64,000 nt of DNA from Linyphia triangularis (taxonomy: Eukaryota > Arthropoda > Arachnida > Araneae > Linyphiidae): positions 7,447,796 through 7,511,795 of the forward strand of contig OZ021730.1 in NCBI GenBank assembly GCA_963978545.1, read 5' to 3'. Shown here piece after piece: positions 1-10,619 of the stretch. The translations under genes were made by a program, and so were the position numbers. A model generated the notes under the pieces. The model was not told where the DNA came from and made no database searches. It saw only the letters and a program-made list of their open reading frames with translations. The stretch's first letter is position 1; each line of letters starts with the position of its first letter.

Positions 1-288
1 GCACAATTTTAAACTTGCACGATTTGATTGGAGAAAATCCCCATTCAAATCTTTTTTCATTTTTAAATGACATTGGGTTTTTAAATCACATCTAGTTCCA
101 TTTTACTGTTATACTATTTTCGTCAAGTTGCTGGTAAACATTTTTTGACATTCTTTTTATACTTATACCTTAGTTTTTAGTATTGTACACATTGTTTTTA
201 TATTTTTACTGTTTTTATTATTTTATCTTGGGCTTGGCGCAGCATGTCCGAAACCGGACCTTGTACCATTAAAACTAACATCAAACTC
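1..288 (+). mobile_element. LINE-beta 3' end fragment
   Basis: This is the extreme 3' end of a LINE-beta copy that starts outside the window. Positions 1-110 match the last codons of ORF2 of LINEs B and D (the GENPHPNLFAF and IGFLNH region) but carry frame-breaking changes. The rest is 3' UTR ending in the family's hairpin region (ggcttggcgcagcatg) before a degenerate A/C-rich tail near 288. The decay suggests an old insertion compared with the intact copies at 42-56 kb. The right boundary is approximate. Confidence 0.75.
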
Positions 289-415
289 AAAATCGGGTCA
301 TTTCTCGTTCAGTAGATAAGGAGTGATTCTGACCTCAGTTTTTCCCGAAATCGAAGAATGACGCACTTCCTCCGCTGAAAACTGCGCGGTTAGGAATGCG
401 CAGTAGAGTTTTCAG

Positions 416-594
416 TTGGTTGGTTGTATTCAGATTATCTGGCGCCGTCAGCAACACGAGGGCTATAATGCGCCGAAACTTTCGTCATTAGACAAGCCAA
501 CATACATTTACAAACACCCATGCCTACGCGGGACTCGAACCCGCAACCTCGCGGTCTAGAAGCCAGCACGCTAACCACTATACCGTTTGGTCGG
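416..594 (-). mobile_element. tRNA-derived SINE, copy 1
   Basis: Full-length SINE on the minus strand. The tRNA-like head lies at the right end (A-box TAGTGGTTAGCG and B-box GGTTCGAGTCC on the minus strand). The body is followed by a hairpin region (ggcgc...gcgcc) and a CCAA-repeat tail at the left end. It is flanked by a perfect 15-bp target-site duplication, cagtagagttttcag, at 401-415 and 595-609. It lies just upstream of the Myb/SANT-like exon. Confidence 0.93.
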
Positions 595-685
595 CAGTAG
601 AGTTTTCAGAACCATGTGCTGTTTTGACTTCAATGTTTATACTTTTTTTTGTGGAACTCGTCCTCTCCTCGTGGTGTTACAAGAA

Positions 686-886
686 ATGGCTTCCAAGAAA
701 GTTGTTGGCAAGAAAACTTCGTGTAGGCAATACGAGACGATGTTGACTATCATGGCTGAGCTGCTGAGTGGCAAAATTGACCTGCAATTTCCAAAATATG
801 TGAAACAAGCCAGATGGGCAGAATTGTCAGAGTTACTAAATTTGGATGGATCAGGACCCATGAAAAAATTAGAAGCTTGGGTAAAA
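686..886 (+). pseudogene. Myb/SANT-like DNA-binding protein, exon 1
   Basis: This reading frame starts MASKKVVGKK and contains conserved tryptophans, a WAELSELLNLDG block and a GPMKKLEAW block. These are typical of the Myb/SANT-like (zeste/NAIF-type) DNA-binding domain found in many arthropod proteins, some of them derived from Harbinger transposons. It ends in codons GTA AAA directly before a good splice donor (GTAAGC at 887). The matching second exon is at 4099 and joins in phase. The intron is filled by a Mutator-like transposon. Exon 2 has a stop codon, so the gene is probably dead. A possible open extension to 587 runs into the SINE target duplication and is unlikely to be coding. Confidence 0.65.
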
Positions 887-943
887 GTAAGCCTTTCACT
901 TAAGATGCTATTGTAGAGTAGATATCTTCTGAAATTTCTCCCC

Positions 944-3695
944 GGTTAAGGGGACTTGATAGTGAAAAATCTTTAAAAAATGAAATTTTCAGTTCTTCTT
1001 TTGTTTTATAGAGGGCGCCATTCCGCATCGATTGATGTAAAATTTATTGGAATTCGATGAATATTCAATTAAAAAATAATTAAAAACGAAAGTAAACAAA
1101 ACTGCCACGCCCCTTTTTTATTGACAGATGGCAAAGCATTAATTTGATTTTAAAGTTTTAAACGTTATTTTTTTATAATTTTCGATAACTTTTATTTAAT
1201 ACACATCTCAACTCTAAATAGATTCTTAACTGCAACTATATCCGGACATTACGTTGCTGTTTATTTCTATTTTTGTATAAACAAAACGTGCTCTGCCAGC
1301 TTTTTCAAATTTTTCTGAATTTCGTTTGCTATTTTTTTGTTTCAAACAGATTTTCTATACGATATTTATCTATCATGGGAAGATCTAAACGTTTCGGAAA
1401 AAGACACCAATTTAAAGGTAATCAATTTTTGAAATCACCGAAGGAAGATCCAGCCCAAAATATTTCTGCTCGAAATCGCAGTTCTTCTTCAAAGAAAATA
1501 CAGGTAGAGGATGTGACGGGGGATCATGAAAGTTCCTTGAATAATATAATTATTCAAATAAAAATACTTACTAACCTTTTAAAGAACAGTGTAATTTGTA
1601 AATATTGCAACAACTCAAATTGCATGGTTGCTGAAGAAGAATTGTCAAATAGGAAAGGACTTTCAGTGAACTTAGTATTGAAGTGCAGTATATGCAAAAA
1701 TGCAACTAGTGCCATGTCTTCACCTCAAACAAATGGGGTGTATGATATTAATGTTAGTTTAGTGTATGGCCTACGTTTTATTGGGAAAGGAAGAAATGCA
1801 GCTGAAACACTTTGTGCCATTATGAACTTGCCACCTCCACCATTCAATTTTGGTAGTTACCATGAGAAGTTGATGAACAGTTTGCAGGCTGTATCAAGCA
1901 AATCAATGATGGACGCCACTGAAGAAACAGTTACCTTGGGTAATGTGGGACGGGACATCTCTGCGGCTTTTGACGGAACCTGGCAGAAAAGAGGCCACAC
2001 ATCACTAAATGGCGTCGTATCTGTGACTTCACTGGAAACGGGAAAAGTTATTGACGTTGAATGTTTATCAAATTTCTGCGCCACTTGCTCTAAAGGTTTA
2101 TCGTCGAAGGAGCATAATTGTAAAATCAATTCTGAGGGTTCTAGTGGCGGTATGGAGTCAGCAGGAATCTCGGAGATCTTCAAGCGATCAATCACCACGC
2201 GCAGCATTCGGTATGTACACTACCTTGGAGATGGTGACTGTAAAGCTTTCGAGAATGTGCGGAACGAAAATGTTTATGGAAATGATGTCCACCTTGATAA
2301 ATTAGAGTGCATAGGACACGTCCAAAAAAGAATGGGCACCAGATTGCGTAATTTGAAGAAAAAATCTGGGAAGAATAAGCTTGCTGATGGAAAAGGTATT
2401 GCAGGACGTGGGCGACTGACGGATGGTGAAATTCTTTTGATACAGCGGTAATTTGGACTCGCTATACGCAGAAATGTTGGAAAGAGTGTGGCAGAAATGT
2501 CTCAAGCAATTTGGGCCATTTATTTCCACAAGCTTTCAACAGATGAAATTCCTCAGCACGGCATGTGCCCGTCTGATTCTGACACATGGTGTGGTTATCA
2601 TAAAGCTGTGAATTTAGGTCAAGTATATAAGCATAAAAATGCTTTACCTGAAGCCGTAATGAATGAAATTAAACCAATTTTCAGGGCTCTCACACAAAAA
2701 ACACTTTTAGAGAAGTGTTTACATGGGAAAACCCAGAATCCAAACGAGAGCTTTAACAATTGTGTGTGGGAACGTTTACCCAAAACAACATTTCACGGAT
2801 TGAATAATCTGAAGTTGGGAGTAATGGATGCCGTTATTTGCTTTAACGATGGAGTGTATAGGCGAACAGAAGTTCTCAAACATTTAGGTATCGAACCAGG
2901 CCTGTGTATGAAAACTGGCCTTATACGCATCGATAAACGTCGAATTTACGAAGCTGATCGAGCAGCAAAAAATGCTTCAAAAGAGGCCAGACAAATAAAA
3001 AGATCAAACAAAAGAAAGAGTGATAATGTAGAATCTGCTGATAAAACAGAATATGGTGCTGGGGAATTTTAAAATAATAATTAAGACAGAATGTAAGTTA
3101 AAATTTAGTTTTTTGCATTTATCTTAAAACTGTAATTTTCAACACTGTGTTACACTTTAAAAAAAAATCTATTTCATATTTCATCTTAATTTTTGTGTAG
3201 CATATTATATAGAAGTGAGTTTTATATTGTAGACCTAAAATATTTACTATAAATATGTATATATATATATATTTAATATGGATTTTATGTCGAAAAAAAA
3301 GTTATTTTTAGTGCATACAAAATGAATAATTTTTTTAATAAATTTCAAAAGCACTATTGCCTTAAAAAATAGGTCAGCAAATTAGTTCCAAATGTTTACT
3401 TAACATTGGTATTTTTTAAATAAATATTTATAAATTATTTTCTTTATAAAGTGTACCAAGGCAAACGACTATTTTTTAAATCTAAAAAATTTCATCTTTC
3501 AAAAAATGTTTATAAAACTAAATTATTCAATTTTTTGATTATTTTTACACAATTACTATATTAACAAATATTCAATAATAAATCCTGTGTAAAAAATTTG
3601 CATATATATTGAAAATTAAATAAGTTATAGGACATTGAAGTTGGATGTAAATACTGCTTTTAAATTTCGTCGAAGACTGTTACGTCCCCTTAAAC
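944..3695 (+). mobile_element. Mutator-like DNA transposon, copy 1
   Basis: About 2.75 kb containing a transposase gene (1375-3072) and AT-rich flanks. Candidate short terminal inverted repeats are ggttaaggggac (944-955) and gtccccttaaac (3684-3695), with 11 of 12 positions complementary. A related end (gtccctttaagg, 26899-26910) closes the second copy, which supports the assignment. I could not find a convincing 8-9 bp target duplication, so the exact ends are provisional. The element sits inside the intron between the two Myb/SANT-like exons. Confidence 0.6.
1375..3072 (+). pseudogene. Mutator-like transposase with one in-frame stop
   Basis: The frame spans 565 codons and is interrupted only by TAA at 2449-2451, where the second copy of the family has a tyrosine codon (QRYYG). 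I chose the start at 1375 (MGRSKRFGKRHQFKG) because a basic N-terminus with this pattern is usual for the family. Recognisable parts are an N-terminal zinc-binding region (CKYC, then CSIC around residues 78-112), FDGTWQKRG (~residue 199), SSGGME (~258), the acidic YLGDGD block (~283) with candidate catalytic aspartates, and KLECIGHVQKRMGTRLR (~310). The C-terminus is lysine-rich. A single nonsense change makes this a young pseudogene, or a readthrough or polymorphic allele. Confidence 0.85.
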
Positions 3696-4098
3696 TTTAA
3701 TAGTTGTGATGAATATCATACCAAGGTAATATTTTCCAAATTGTTGTACTGCCAATTGCTGTACTGCCAATTCCAAATAGCTATAACGACATGCCGGATT
3801 TAAGGTAAAGGGGTTAGCAGGTTATCTTATTTGTAGAGAAAATAACTTTGACGAGATCTCGTACAGTTCAAGCTAAGAATTTTTGATAACATATGTGATT
3901 AATTAGCTCAGAGGAGAGATGTTACAATCAGCAAGCTAAGCGTATTCATGTTTTTTTTTAAATGCTGTTTTGTAGTTAATGTTTATTTTTAAAGCAGTTA
4001 AGCAACTGACAATGCACTAGTCTTGTCAAGTATAAAAAGGTAAATATCATATCTTAAATAACTTGCATCATAATATATCTTAAATAACTTGTTTTTAG
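3073..4098. other. AT-rich non-coding stretch
   Basis: This is the 3' non-coding part of the Mutator-like element (to about 3695) followed by the remainder of the Myb/SANT intron. It holds a short TA-repeat run near 3257-3272 and a small tandem duplication of a tactgccaatt unit near 3746-3773. The intron ends in a good splice acceptor (gtttttag, 4091-4098). I see no convincing gene. Confidence 0.6.
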
Positions 4099-4317
4099 AC
4101 ATGGAATGACTGGAAGTGCTATATAAAGAAAAAACATTCAGCGATAGAAATTTCCCGAAGGAAGACGGGAGGTGGACCTGAGATTGAAGCCTAATTGTCC
4201 CCATTAGAATCAAAATTAATTGGTCTTCTGGGGAATGTCTTGGCAGTTGGAAATGAAGATGTTCTTGAATCTGCTGTGTGTGATGAAGTTTTACAAGTAC
4301 ATGCAAGTTTATTTTAA
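4099..4317 (+). pseudogene. Myb/SANT-like protein, exon 2 (stop inside)
   Basis: Starting right after an acceptor AG at 4097-4098, the frame reads TWNDWKCYIKKKHSAI and then RRKTGGGPEI, followed by LSPLESKLIGLLG. The W-D-W-K block, the TGGGP motif and the L..LE.K..G..G block are the usual second half of Myb/SANT-like domain proteins. It joins exon 1 (ending at 886) without a phase change. TAA at 4192-4194 interrupts the domain. The open frame ends at 4317. Confidence 0.65.
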
Positions 4318-4480
4318 ATAGATACAATCATTAGAAGCTAAGATCGTACAACTAAGTAAATTCTCTTTGTATAATTTCAATTAAGGAAGCCATTAAAATT
4401 TCATGAATTTTTTTTACTGTATTCTAAAATAGAATGGCAAGTTGTACTTGAACAAAAATAAACAATAAATCCTCCACGTC

Positions 4481-4911
4481 ATGAGCTCGTTCCTGCCTTC
4501 ACACCATCTACGTACCAAAAGGCACGACGCCATCCTTGACCGACTGGAACGATCGAGGAACAACAATTGGTTGGTTGTATTCAGATTATCTGGCGCCGTC
4601 AGCAACACGAGGGCTATAATGCGCCGAAACATTCGTCATTAGACAAGCCAACATACATTTACAAACACCCATGCCAACACGGGACTCGAACCCGCAACCT
4701 CGCGGTCTAGAAGCTAGCACGCTAACCACTATACCGTTTGGTCGGCGGAACAACAATTGGAAAGTCTTCTCCAAGAATCAGGTCGTGCATCCCACAAGCA
4801 ATCTTAGGCCCGACCTGATCCTCTACAATGGAAAAAAGGCCATTGTCCTCTACGTTGCAGTCGTATTCGAAAACCGCCTTGAGGCATTTGCCCGATTAAC
4901 TGATATGAGTC
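4481..4911 (+). pseudogene. R2-type LINE restriction-like endonuclease relic
   Basis: Two collinear pieces, 4481-4570 and 4761-4911, are separated only by a SINE and its duplicated target. Translation gives KRHDAILDRLERSR, then LRPDLILYNGKKAIV and a V.FENRLEAF block. This matches the C-terminal restriction-like endonuclease region of R2-clade non-LTR retrotransposons (RHD, RPDL and a following acidic strand). The usual aspartate after the beta strand appears replaced (LYVAVVFE), so it is probably inactive. Only the C-terminal portion remains. Confidence 0.6.
4571..4746 (-). mobile_element. tRNA-derived SINE, copy 2
   Basis: Minus-strand full-length SINE with the tRNA-like head at the right and the CCAA tail at the left. 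It is flanked by a perfect 14-bp duplication, ggaacaacaattgg, at 4557-4570 and 4747-4760. It splits the R2-type endonuclease relic. Confidence 0.93.
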
Positions 4912-4954
4912 TGTCTTTTCCCATGGGAAAGTTTAAAGTAACAACTGATAAGAG

Positions 4955-4962
4955 TATAAATA
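4955..4962 (+). promoter_or_regulatory. TATA box upstream of NS1 relic 1
   Basis: TATAAATA lies 35 bp before the first ATG of the parvovirus-like NS1 frame. That spacing is usual for a parvoviral P-type promoter. No further promoter element is evident. Confidence 0.45.
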
Positions 4963-4996
4963 GTGAGGATCGCAATAATGTCAATTATTTATCATT

Positions 4997-5977
4997 ATGC
5001 CGCCCAAGCGTAAGCTGCCGCCCAAGGCTTATTTTGCCATGCGCGCTAAACTGCGCAAACAAGGAAAATGGGACGAAAAATGGAGTGATAAATACCGCCA
5101 GACCATTCTGGATGAATTTACTCAAGAGCAACAAGTCGGATTACGTGACATCACTGACCAAGAGGCTGAAGAGCTCGGACCCATCTTTGAACAGGCATTG
5201 CAACAAGCAGAAGGGGGTAAGTCCAATTTCATGTTAAACAATGCAAAACAACACAGTGACATTTCTCTTAGAGATAAGACAGTTACCCACGTTAATGAAG
5301 AGGGATTCTTTCATAAAGCAAGTACTTCTGATACTCAAATTAACATGGAAAGCAAAAATTGTGGAACACGGGAGTACCCTGGTGGTGACCTTTCCCTACT
5401 TTATGAAGGAAGAGACCTTCTTGGGAAAGCTGGGAAAACTGACCAGTCATTTAAAGGTCACGCGAATGTCACAGGAACCAGAAACGGAAGACGAATTGAA
5501 GGAATATCTAATACTGAAAGAAACCTACGGGATTCAGTCTTAGTGTTTTCTTCCAAAAGTAGTCATCCAATGCACTTTAAGGACTTTAAAAAGGATAGGG
5601 ACTGGGGGGAACAAAATTTTTGGGAATCTTATTTTCAAAGTTACAATAGTATAGGGGTCGTCATTAAATCTTTACCAGATGATAATGTAACTTCATATGA
5701 TGTTTACAATGAGCTATGCAAACACTTGACGGACCCCTTCGTTCTCATTTCCGAAAAGTCACAGGAGGGTGTATTGCATTGGCACATGATATGGCTTACC
5801 TCCAAACGGAGCGATAATGCCAAACGATCCTTAGAGACATATCTTAAACCTATTAGCACTAGATTTTCAATTGCATGTCAACAAACGCGAAGTCTTAAAC
5901 ATTTGTTAAAATATATTCTTAAAGAACCAATAAGTGTAGGTGTTGCAAATTCTGATACATTTGAACAGTATGTGTGA
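4997..5977 (+). pseudogene. Endogenous parvovirus NS1 relic 1, nuclease half
   Basis: This open frame of 326 codons starts MPPKRKLPPK. Its C-terminal third carries the parvovirus Rep/NS1 HUH nickase signature: an H-W-H triad at 5777-5785 in a hydrophobic strand, and a candidate catalytic tyrosine at 5912 in a YILKEP context. In parvoviruses this domain nicks the replication origin. The frame stops at 5977, and the helicase half resumes in another frame that overlaps it, so a frameshift separates the two. A GTAAGT donor-like site at 5218 could instead mean splicing in the N-terminal part. This is an old viral copy and is described only in its broken form. Confidence 0.75.
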
Positions 5978-6926
5978 TAATGAAGTATATGTAAAACCTG
6001 ACCTTCAGCAAAGCTCTAACCCTATGATTAAAGACTTAATGGACGCAATGCGTGCCAATAATGTTTACACTAGTGAGGAACTTTATAAATTAGCCCCTGA
6101 AACTATGTTGAAATATTTGCATAAACCTAATTTGGAAAACATAATAAATAACTGTAAATTATTCTTATTAAGGCCAACTGATGCGCGTGCTATACTCCAG
6201 AGAGCGATTCAAGGACGGGAGGGAGGTCGAATTTGGAGTTGGCTTCTACACCAAAATATTGATCCTTGCAACTTCGTTTTGGATTTTTGGAATATCGTTT
6301 TCAGAGCAACTTCTAAACATAATGTCCTTTGTTTACAAGGATCTTCTAACACAGGAAAAACAACATTCATTAGACCCCTTCTGGCCATATTGAATTTTGG
6401 TGAGGTCGTTTCTGGAGGACAGTTCATGTTTCAAGGCTGTGTAAACAAAGAAATTTTGATATGGGAAGAACCCCTAATTGGCCCTGATTATGTAGAGATG
6501 TGTAAACGTGTGTTTGAGGGAATGATTACACAGGTTCCCGTTAAATTTAAACCTCCTCAAACTTTGTACCGGACACCTATTGTCATCACCACCAATAAGG
6601 ATGTTTGGTATTATTGCTCCGCTGATGAGCATGCACTACGTAACAGAATGATAACCTATGCTTGTAATAATCAGACTGCCGATCTCAGGTCAGATACCCT
6701 CTGGAGAGCCACAGTTGAGAGATCATATAATCAATGGCTTACAGACCTTAGCTTCTACGTCTGCAATAGTAAGCCGGACTCTGGAAACCGGACTCAACTT
6801 AGCGGGCAATCCAATAGCAGCTCAGAACATAGCTACTGTCAACAATTTCGTGCAAAACACGAATGTGATTGTACAGTATGTACAGGCTCAATCACAAACA
6901 TTACAAGGTCAGTTACATTTTTATAG
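5940..6926 (+). pseudogene. Endogenous parvovirus NS1 relic 1, SF3 helicase half
   Basis: The frame is of 328 codons. The Walker A motif GSSNTGKTT is at 6339-6362, the Walker B-like stretch ILIWEEP follows about 40 residues later, and motif C (TPIVITTNKDVW) comes after that. This is the superfamily 3 helicase layout of parvovirus NS1. A Cys-rich tail (CDCTVC) follows and the frame ends at 6926. Donor-like AGGTCAGT near the end suggests the C-terminus may have been spliced in the virus. It is in a different frame from the nuclease half, so no intact NS1 remains unless splicing bridges them. Confidence 0.8.
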
Positions 6927-6987
6927 GTCACTGAACTTGAACTGTGAAGGTTACATATATTTATTTAGATATTTTCGTATTTTAAGG

Positions 6988-7446
6988 ATCAACGACCTCA
7001 GACGAACCAGCAGCGGCCTTAGCGAGGACATCGACAGCACCCAATCAGCAGGACTTGCAGAGCTCGATAGCACCCCAATTGACGACGACGGGGACCAATC
7101 CGGAGGATCAAGCAGAGATTCCTATGCAACAGGAGGGATCACCCGGCTTATCAAACCACTTTATCGAGGGGTGGGTGACACTAGATCAGATTTCAGATAC
7201 GGTAATGGACGATCCAGACGCTGCCTCTACGATACATTCAATACTGGATATTTCAAGAAAACTGTGTCAGAGTTTTTTACCGAGTTCGATCGGCGAGATT
7301 GGAGTAATCAAGAAGTATTGCACGAACTTGAAATTGCTTCAAAACCAGAGTTGGATCGGACATTTTCTGAACCCCCAACTTTAAACGACTGGAAACAGTT
7401 ATTATTTCTTGGATATACGGTCTTTGACCTTTTGAACTTATTTTAA
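6988..7446 (+). pseudogene. Downstream frames of parvovirus relic 1
   Basis: After the helicase frame, two long overlapping frames cover this stretch, with stops at 7384 and at 7446. The one ending at 7384 has a Gln/Ser/Thr-rich segment followed by a block with EGWVTLDQI and looks the more protein-like. They could be an NS1 C-terminus, an NS2-like product or a degraded capsid start. I recognise no motif in either. A short ATG frame starting at 7449 runs into the LINE-beta fragment. Confidence 0.35.
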
Positions 7447-7519
7447 TCATGCCTATGGTAGAATATATGAATACCAATGTTTATTATTTAAATTCTGGAT
7501 ATAACAAATTATTTACTGG

Positions 7520-8375
7520 GAAAGCGGTGCTGTCAGCTCCTCTCGGGCATTTAATCACCGCGTGTTTGCCGTGCGTGGAGACCCGTGTCCCTGGAAAAGG
7601 GGAACCTGGTAGTTGAGGGACGACATACTGTCCCAATACACTACTTTGGCCCTTGCTTCAGATAAACGGGAGGTGTACATTGGTCCCGTGTGCATCAATC
7701 GGCTGGTCGTCCGACTTCGTCGGCGGCTAGGGATCAAGCAAGTGATCCGTATTTCCGGGAATATCGTTAAGGGTGGAGACTTCACCGGGGCCGAATTGCC
7801 TGCGTATAGACCCTGGACAACCTGGTAGTGGATAGCCGAGTGCGCTTGTTTAGTTTTCCTTTTGTTCCTTTTTCTGGTTTTTGGTGCTAGACGGCATCCT
7901 CTATCCCTTTCTTTTGTGGACTCCATGGTGGGTGGGACTCCAGTCTGAATTTTTTTTCTTTACTTTCATGGCAACTTCATCTATAAATTCTCCTCCTTCA
8001 TTGAAGCAACAAATGTTTACATCTTTCCCTCAAGCTCGTTTCTTTGTAATGAAAAGATCTGAAGGTTCTTTTCTAAATGTTTCTCCTTTCTTAATCGAAA
8101 AGGGTATAACTGGTTGTATTGGTGAAACCAAATCTATCAGCAAAATGCGTACTGGAGATCTTCTTATTGAAGTTTCTTCAGATAAGCTAGCTGCATCTAT
8201 AATTAAATTGACTTCTCTAGCCAACTTACCTGTGACTGTTTCTCCGCATGGTAACTTAAATTACTCTCGTGGTGTCATCTCCGCTGCAGATTTATTGTAT
8301 GTCTCGGAAGAGGAAATTTTGGAAAATTTACGCGATCAAAAGGTGTGTAAGTTATCTCGAATTACAATCAGACGA
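7520..8375 (+). mobile_element. LINE-beta 5' fragment
   Basis: Homology to the 5' UTR of LINE D begins near 7520 (ctcgggcatttaatcacc) and includes the conserved block gtttgccgtgcgtggagacc at 7564-7583. It runs on into ORF1 and stops abruptly near 8375. Loss of the 3' half is unusual for a LINE insertion and points to a later deletion. No target duplication is visible. Confidence 0.75.
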
Positions 8376-8384
8376 GTGTCATGA
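7969..8384 (+). pseudogene. LINE-beta ORF1, N-terminal part only
   Basis: Starting at MATSSINSPPSLKQ, the frame follows the ORF1 of LINEs B and D through FFVMKRSEGSF, SPFLIEKG, GDLLIEV, SRGVISAADL and EEEILENLRDQKV, ending in ITIRR before divergent sequence and a stop. The three CCHC knuckles and the rest of ORF1 are missing. In the intact elements ORF1 is an RNA-binding Gag-like protein. Confidence 0.8.
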
Positions 8385-8800
8385 TGCAATCTGACATTTC
8401 CTACTATTTGGCATGAGGGGTTAAAGCACAGCAATTATTACACATCCCCCCAAGTAAAGCTGAGTTAGTCAACCAATTAAAAGATGAGACGGAGGTCAGA
8501 AGGTCCTGAGGAATCTGAGATCGGAGTAAAAGGGGAGACGTTTTTCCGGTGGAGACGAGTTAAGACTGTGGTTGGAAAAACTACGAGAGTTCCAGAGAGA
8601 GATGATGACCCACTGCCGATTGCTTACCCCTGAAATTCTAGTAAGTTGATTTAACTTTCTTCCTCTATCCTCCACCAGTTTCAATTTAAGTAACTTTAAC
8701 AATGCCTGAATTTAATAGCTAAATTTAGTAATAATTAAATTTTACCTATTTGAAGAATGTTACCTTTTATCTTATTTTCATTTTTAATACTTGAATGCAT
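8385..8800. other. Unassigned sequence before the P-type element
   Basis: Between the LINE-beta fragment and the P-type element I see no recognisable gene. Several short frames (for example one with RWRRVKTVVGK) are too short and interrupted to call. Confidence 0.4.
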
Positions 8801-8808
8801 GACAGTAA

Positions 8809-9082
8809 CGGGGCCGCCGCGAGATGGCGCTTTCTTTCCCTAAGCTTGGTTGGTTGTATTCAGATTATCTGGCGCCGTCAGCAACACGAGGGCTATAATG
8901 CGCCGAAACATTTCGTCATTTAACAAACCAACATACATTTACAAACACCCATGCCAACACGGGACTCGAACCCGCAACCTCGCGGTCTAGAAGCCAGCAC
9001 GCTAACCACTATACCGTTTGGTCTCTTTCCCTAAGCGGGCCAGGAACAAGCTTTAACAAGATTTTGCTAAGCGATGGGATTT
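8809..9082. repeat. P-type element left inverted repeats, split by SINE
   Basis: The outer repeat begins cggggccgccgcgagatggc and is continuous with 9037-9049 once the SINE and one target copy are removed. The inner repeat ttgctaagcgatgggattt is at 9064-9082. Both are complementary to the right end. Confidence 0.9.
8846..9023 (-). mobile_element. tRNA-derived SINE, copy 3, inside P-type TIR
   Basis: Full-length minus-strand SINE with the CCAA tail at the left and tRNA head at the right. A perfect 13-bp duplication, tctttccctaagc, flanks it at 8833-8845 and 9024-9036. It interrupts the left terminal repeat, so it arrived after the P-type element. Confidence 0.93.
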
Positions 9083-10001
9083 CGACTTCGTAACCGCCCG
9101 ACTTGCTTAAATGCTTACTTTGTTTTTCAAAGTTTTATATTTGATCAAATTTGAGTTAGAGGATTTTTTTTTTCACAGTTTCTAAAATTTGTTAGATTTA
9201 TAAATTAGTGTTTTCAGATTTGTATCACTTTGTAAAATACGTAGGTTTTTTAAGAATTTTTTCCTTAAAACAAAATAAGCAATTCTATTAGCAAAATGAA
9301 ACAAACCAATTTTCATCAGTAACTTTATTGAATTTCAATTTATTTTTAAAATTACTCAGCAAGAAAGTTATAAAGCATATTTAATGAATATAAAAAAGTA
9401 AATCTATAATGTTAAGATACTTATAAGTTTATTATGGACTTTTTATTTCACTAGTACAAGTTAATTTACTTCTATTGATATGTTCCACTTGCACTCTAGG
9501 AAACTAGACTTAAAAATAAAAGGAAGTTTTCACCAAAATTCAGAAACCACAGGAAAGAAATGTATTCAAAATAAATTTTTCATCTTATTGAAAAAAATAA
9601 AATAAGACACACGTATCAGTAATTTATAGAAATTAGAATACAGAAGTAATAAAAATCCAATAAATTCTAAAATCTTTAAGTTAAATTGATTTTAATGAAA
9701 TTAAATTTTAATATTTGTTTTAAATAGAAAATGTTTACATTTTATATTTAATTCACTTTAATAGAACTAATAAATAGATTTAACATACTTGAACACATAT
9801 TTGGTATAAATTTAGCATCTTGTAAACATTCAGCAGTTTCCACAAGAAGCTTTAAATAGAATTTCTAACTTAAACCAAAACCAGACACAAAACTCTTAAT
9901 AAAAATTGATTTAAATGGGACCAATATCAAAATAAAACTTGCTACCTAATTTCTAGGTTGGAAATATTTCAAACTAATTAAACAATAATAAATATGGTTG
10001 C
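9083..10001. other. AT-rich interior of the P-type element
   Basis: This very AT-rich stretch would be the 3' part of the transposase gene and its 3' UTR. I see no frame of useful length. The coding sequence here has probably been deleted or degraded. Confidence 0.45.
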
Positions 10002-10277
10002 TTAACTAAAAGAAATGTCCGAAATGTTTAAAATCAAAAACGTCAAACTTGATTGGGAGGTGACGAAATAGATGTTAAATATTTGAACAGCTATTTCAAC
10101 GGTGTTAGAAAAGGATATACCAGAATAAATTTTTCTTAAATACCTAACATTAGGCAGAATTAAAACTCTAGATTTTGACATTTCTTCATAAGCAGTAGGC
10201 GAGTGTATGTAGATTGAAAATGCCCAGCACAGCATCTTTGGGCTGTATCGAGATACAGTTTTATTCTCTAAAACCAA
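10002..10277 (-). pseudogene. P-element-like transposase fragment
   Basis: The minus-strand frame contains VSRYSPKMLCWAFSIYIHSP followed by TAYEEM and LPNVRYLRKIY. This matches the start of the P-element/THAP9 transposase catalytic region (a RYS...A..L...SP.AYE...LP...TL..) that follows the THAP finger and coiled coil. Only about 90 codons are open and no catalytic acidic residues can be assigned. It is on the same strand as, and downstream of, the THAP relic. Confidence 0.65.
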
Positions 10278-10619
10278 CTGCTCATAATATTCAAGGCACC
10301 AAATTCGGAATCAATCACTTCATGTTTCATAAGATGAGATTCAAAAATATTGATTACTTCATCTAAAGATTTAAATGATTTGGAAGAATTTTTGTTTACA
10401 AATCAGGGAAACAAATTCTCTGGCTGGGAATATCTTTACATCAAAAGTCTCAGTATCTTTAACGAATACATTTAAAGACAAATCTTCGCAAATGGCAATG
10501 CTGTGGGGTTTTGTGATACATCAATGACATACAAATATAAGGATTTCTCCTCTAAACACCTCCAGTTACTTTTTTATTTTTATTTCGGGTTGTCTTTTAA
10601 ATCTTCAAAAGACTTTAAT

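Noticed and set aside
7449..7540. Start of a parvovirus capsid gene right after NS relic 1
   Set aside because: The ATG frame (MPMVEYMNTNVYYLN) is short and runs into the LINE-beta fragment; too little to identify.
8385..8702. A coding relic with frames such as RWRRVKTVVGK and DELRLWLEKLREFQ
   Set aside because: The fragments lie in different frames and match no family I can name with confidence.
9083..9990. Coding exons of the P-type transposase in the AT-rich left interior
   Set aside because: No frame shows the conserved catalytic blocks; only 10002-10277 and the THAP region can be supported.
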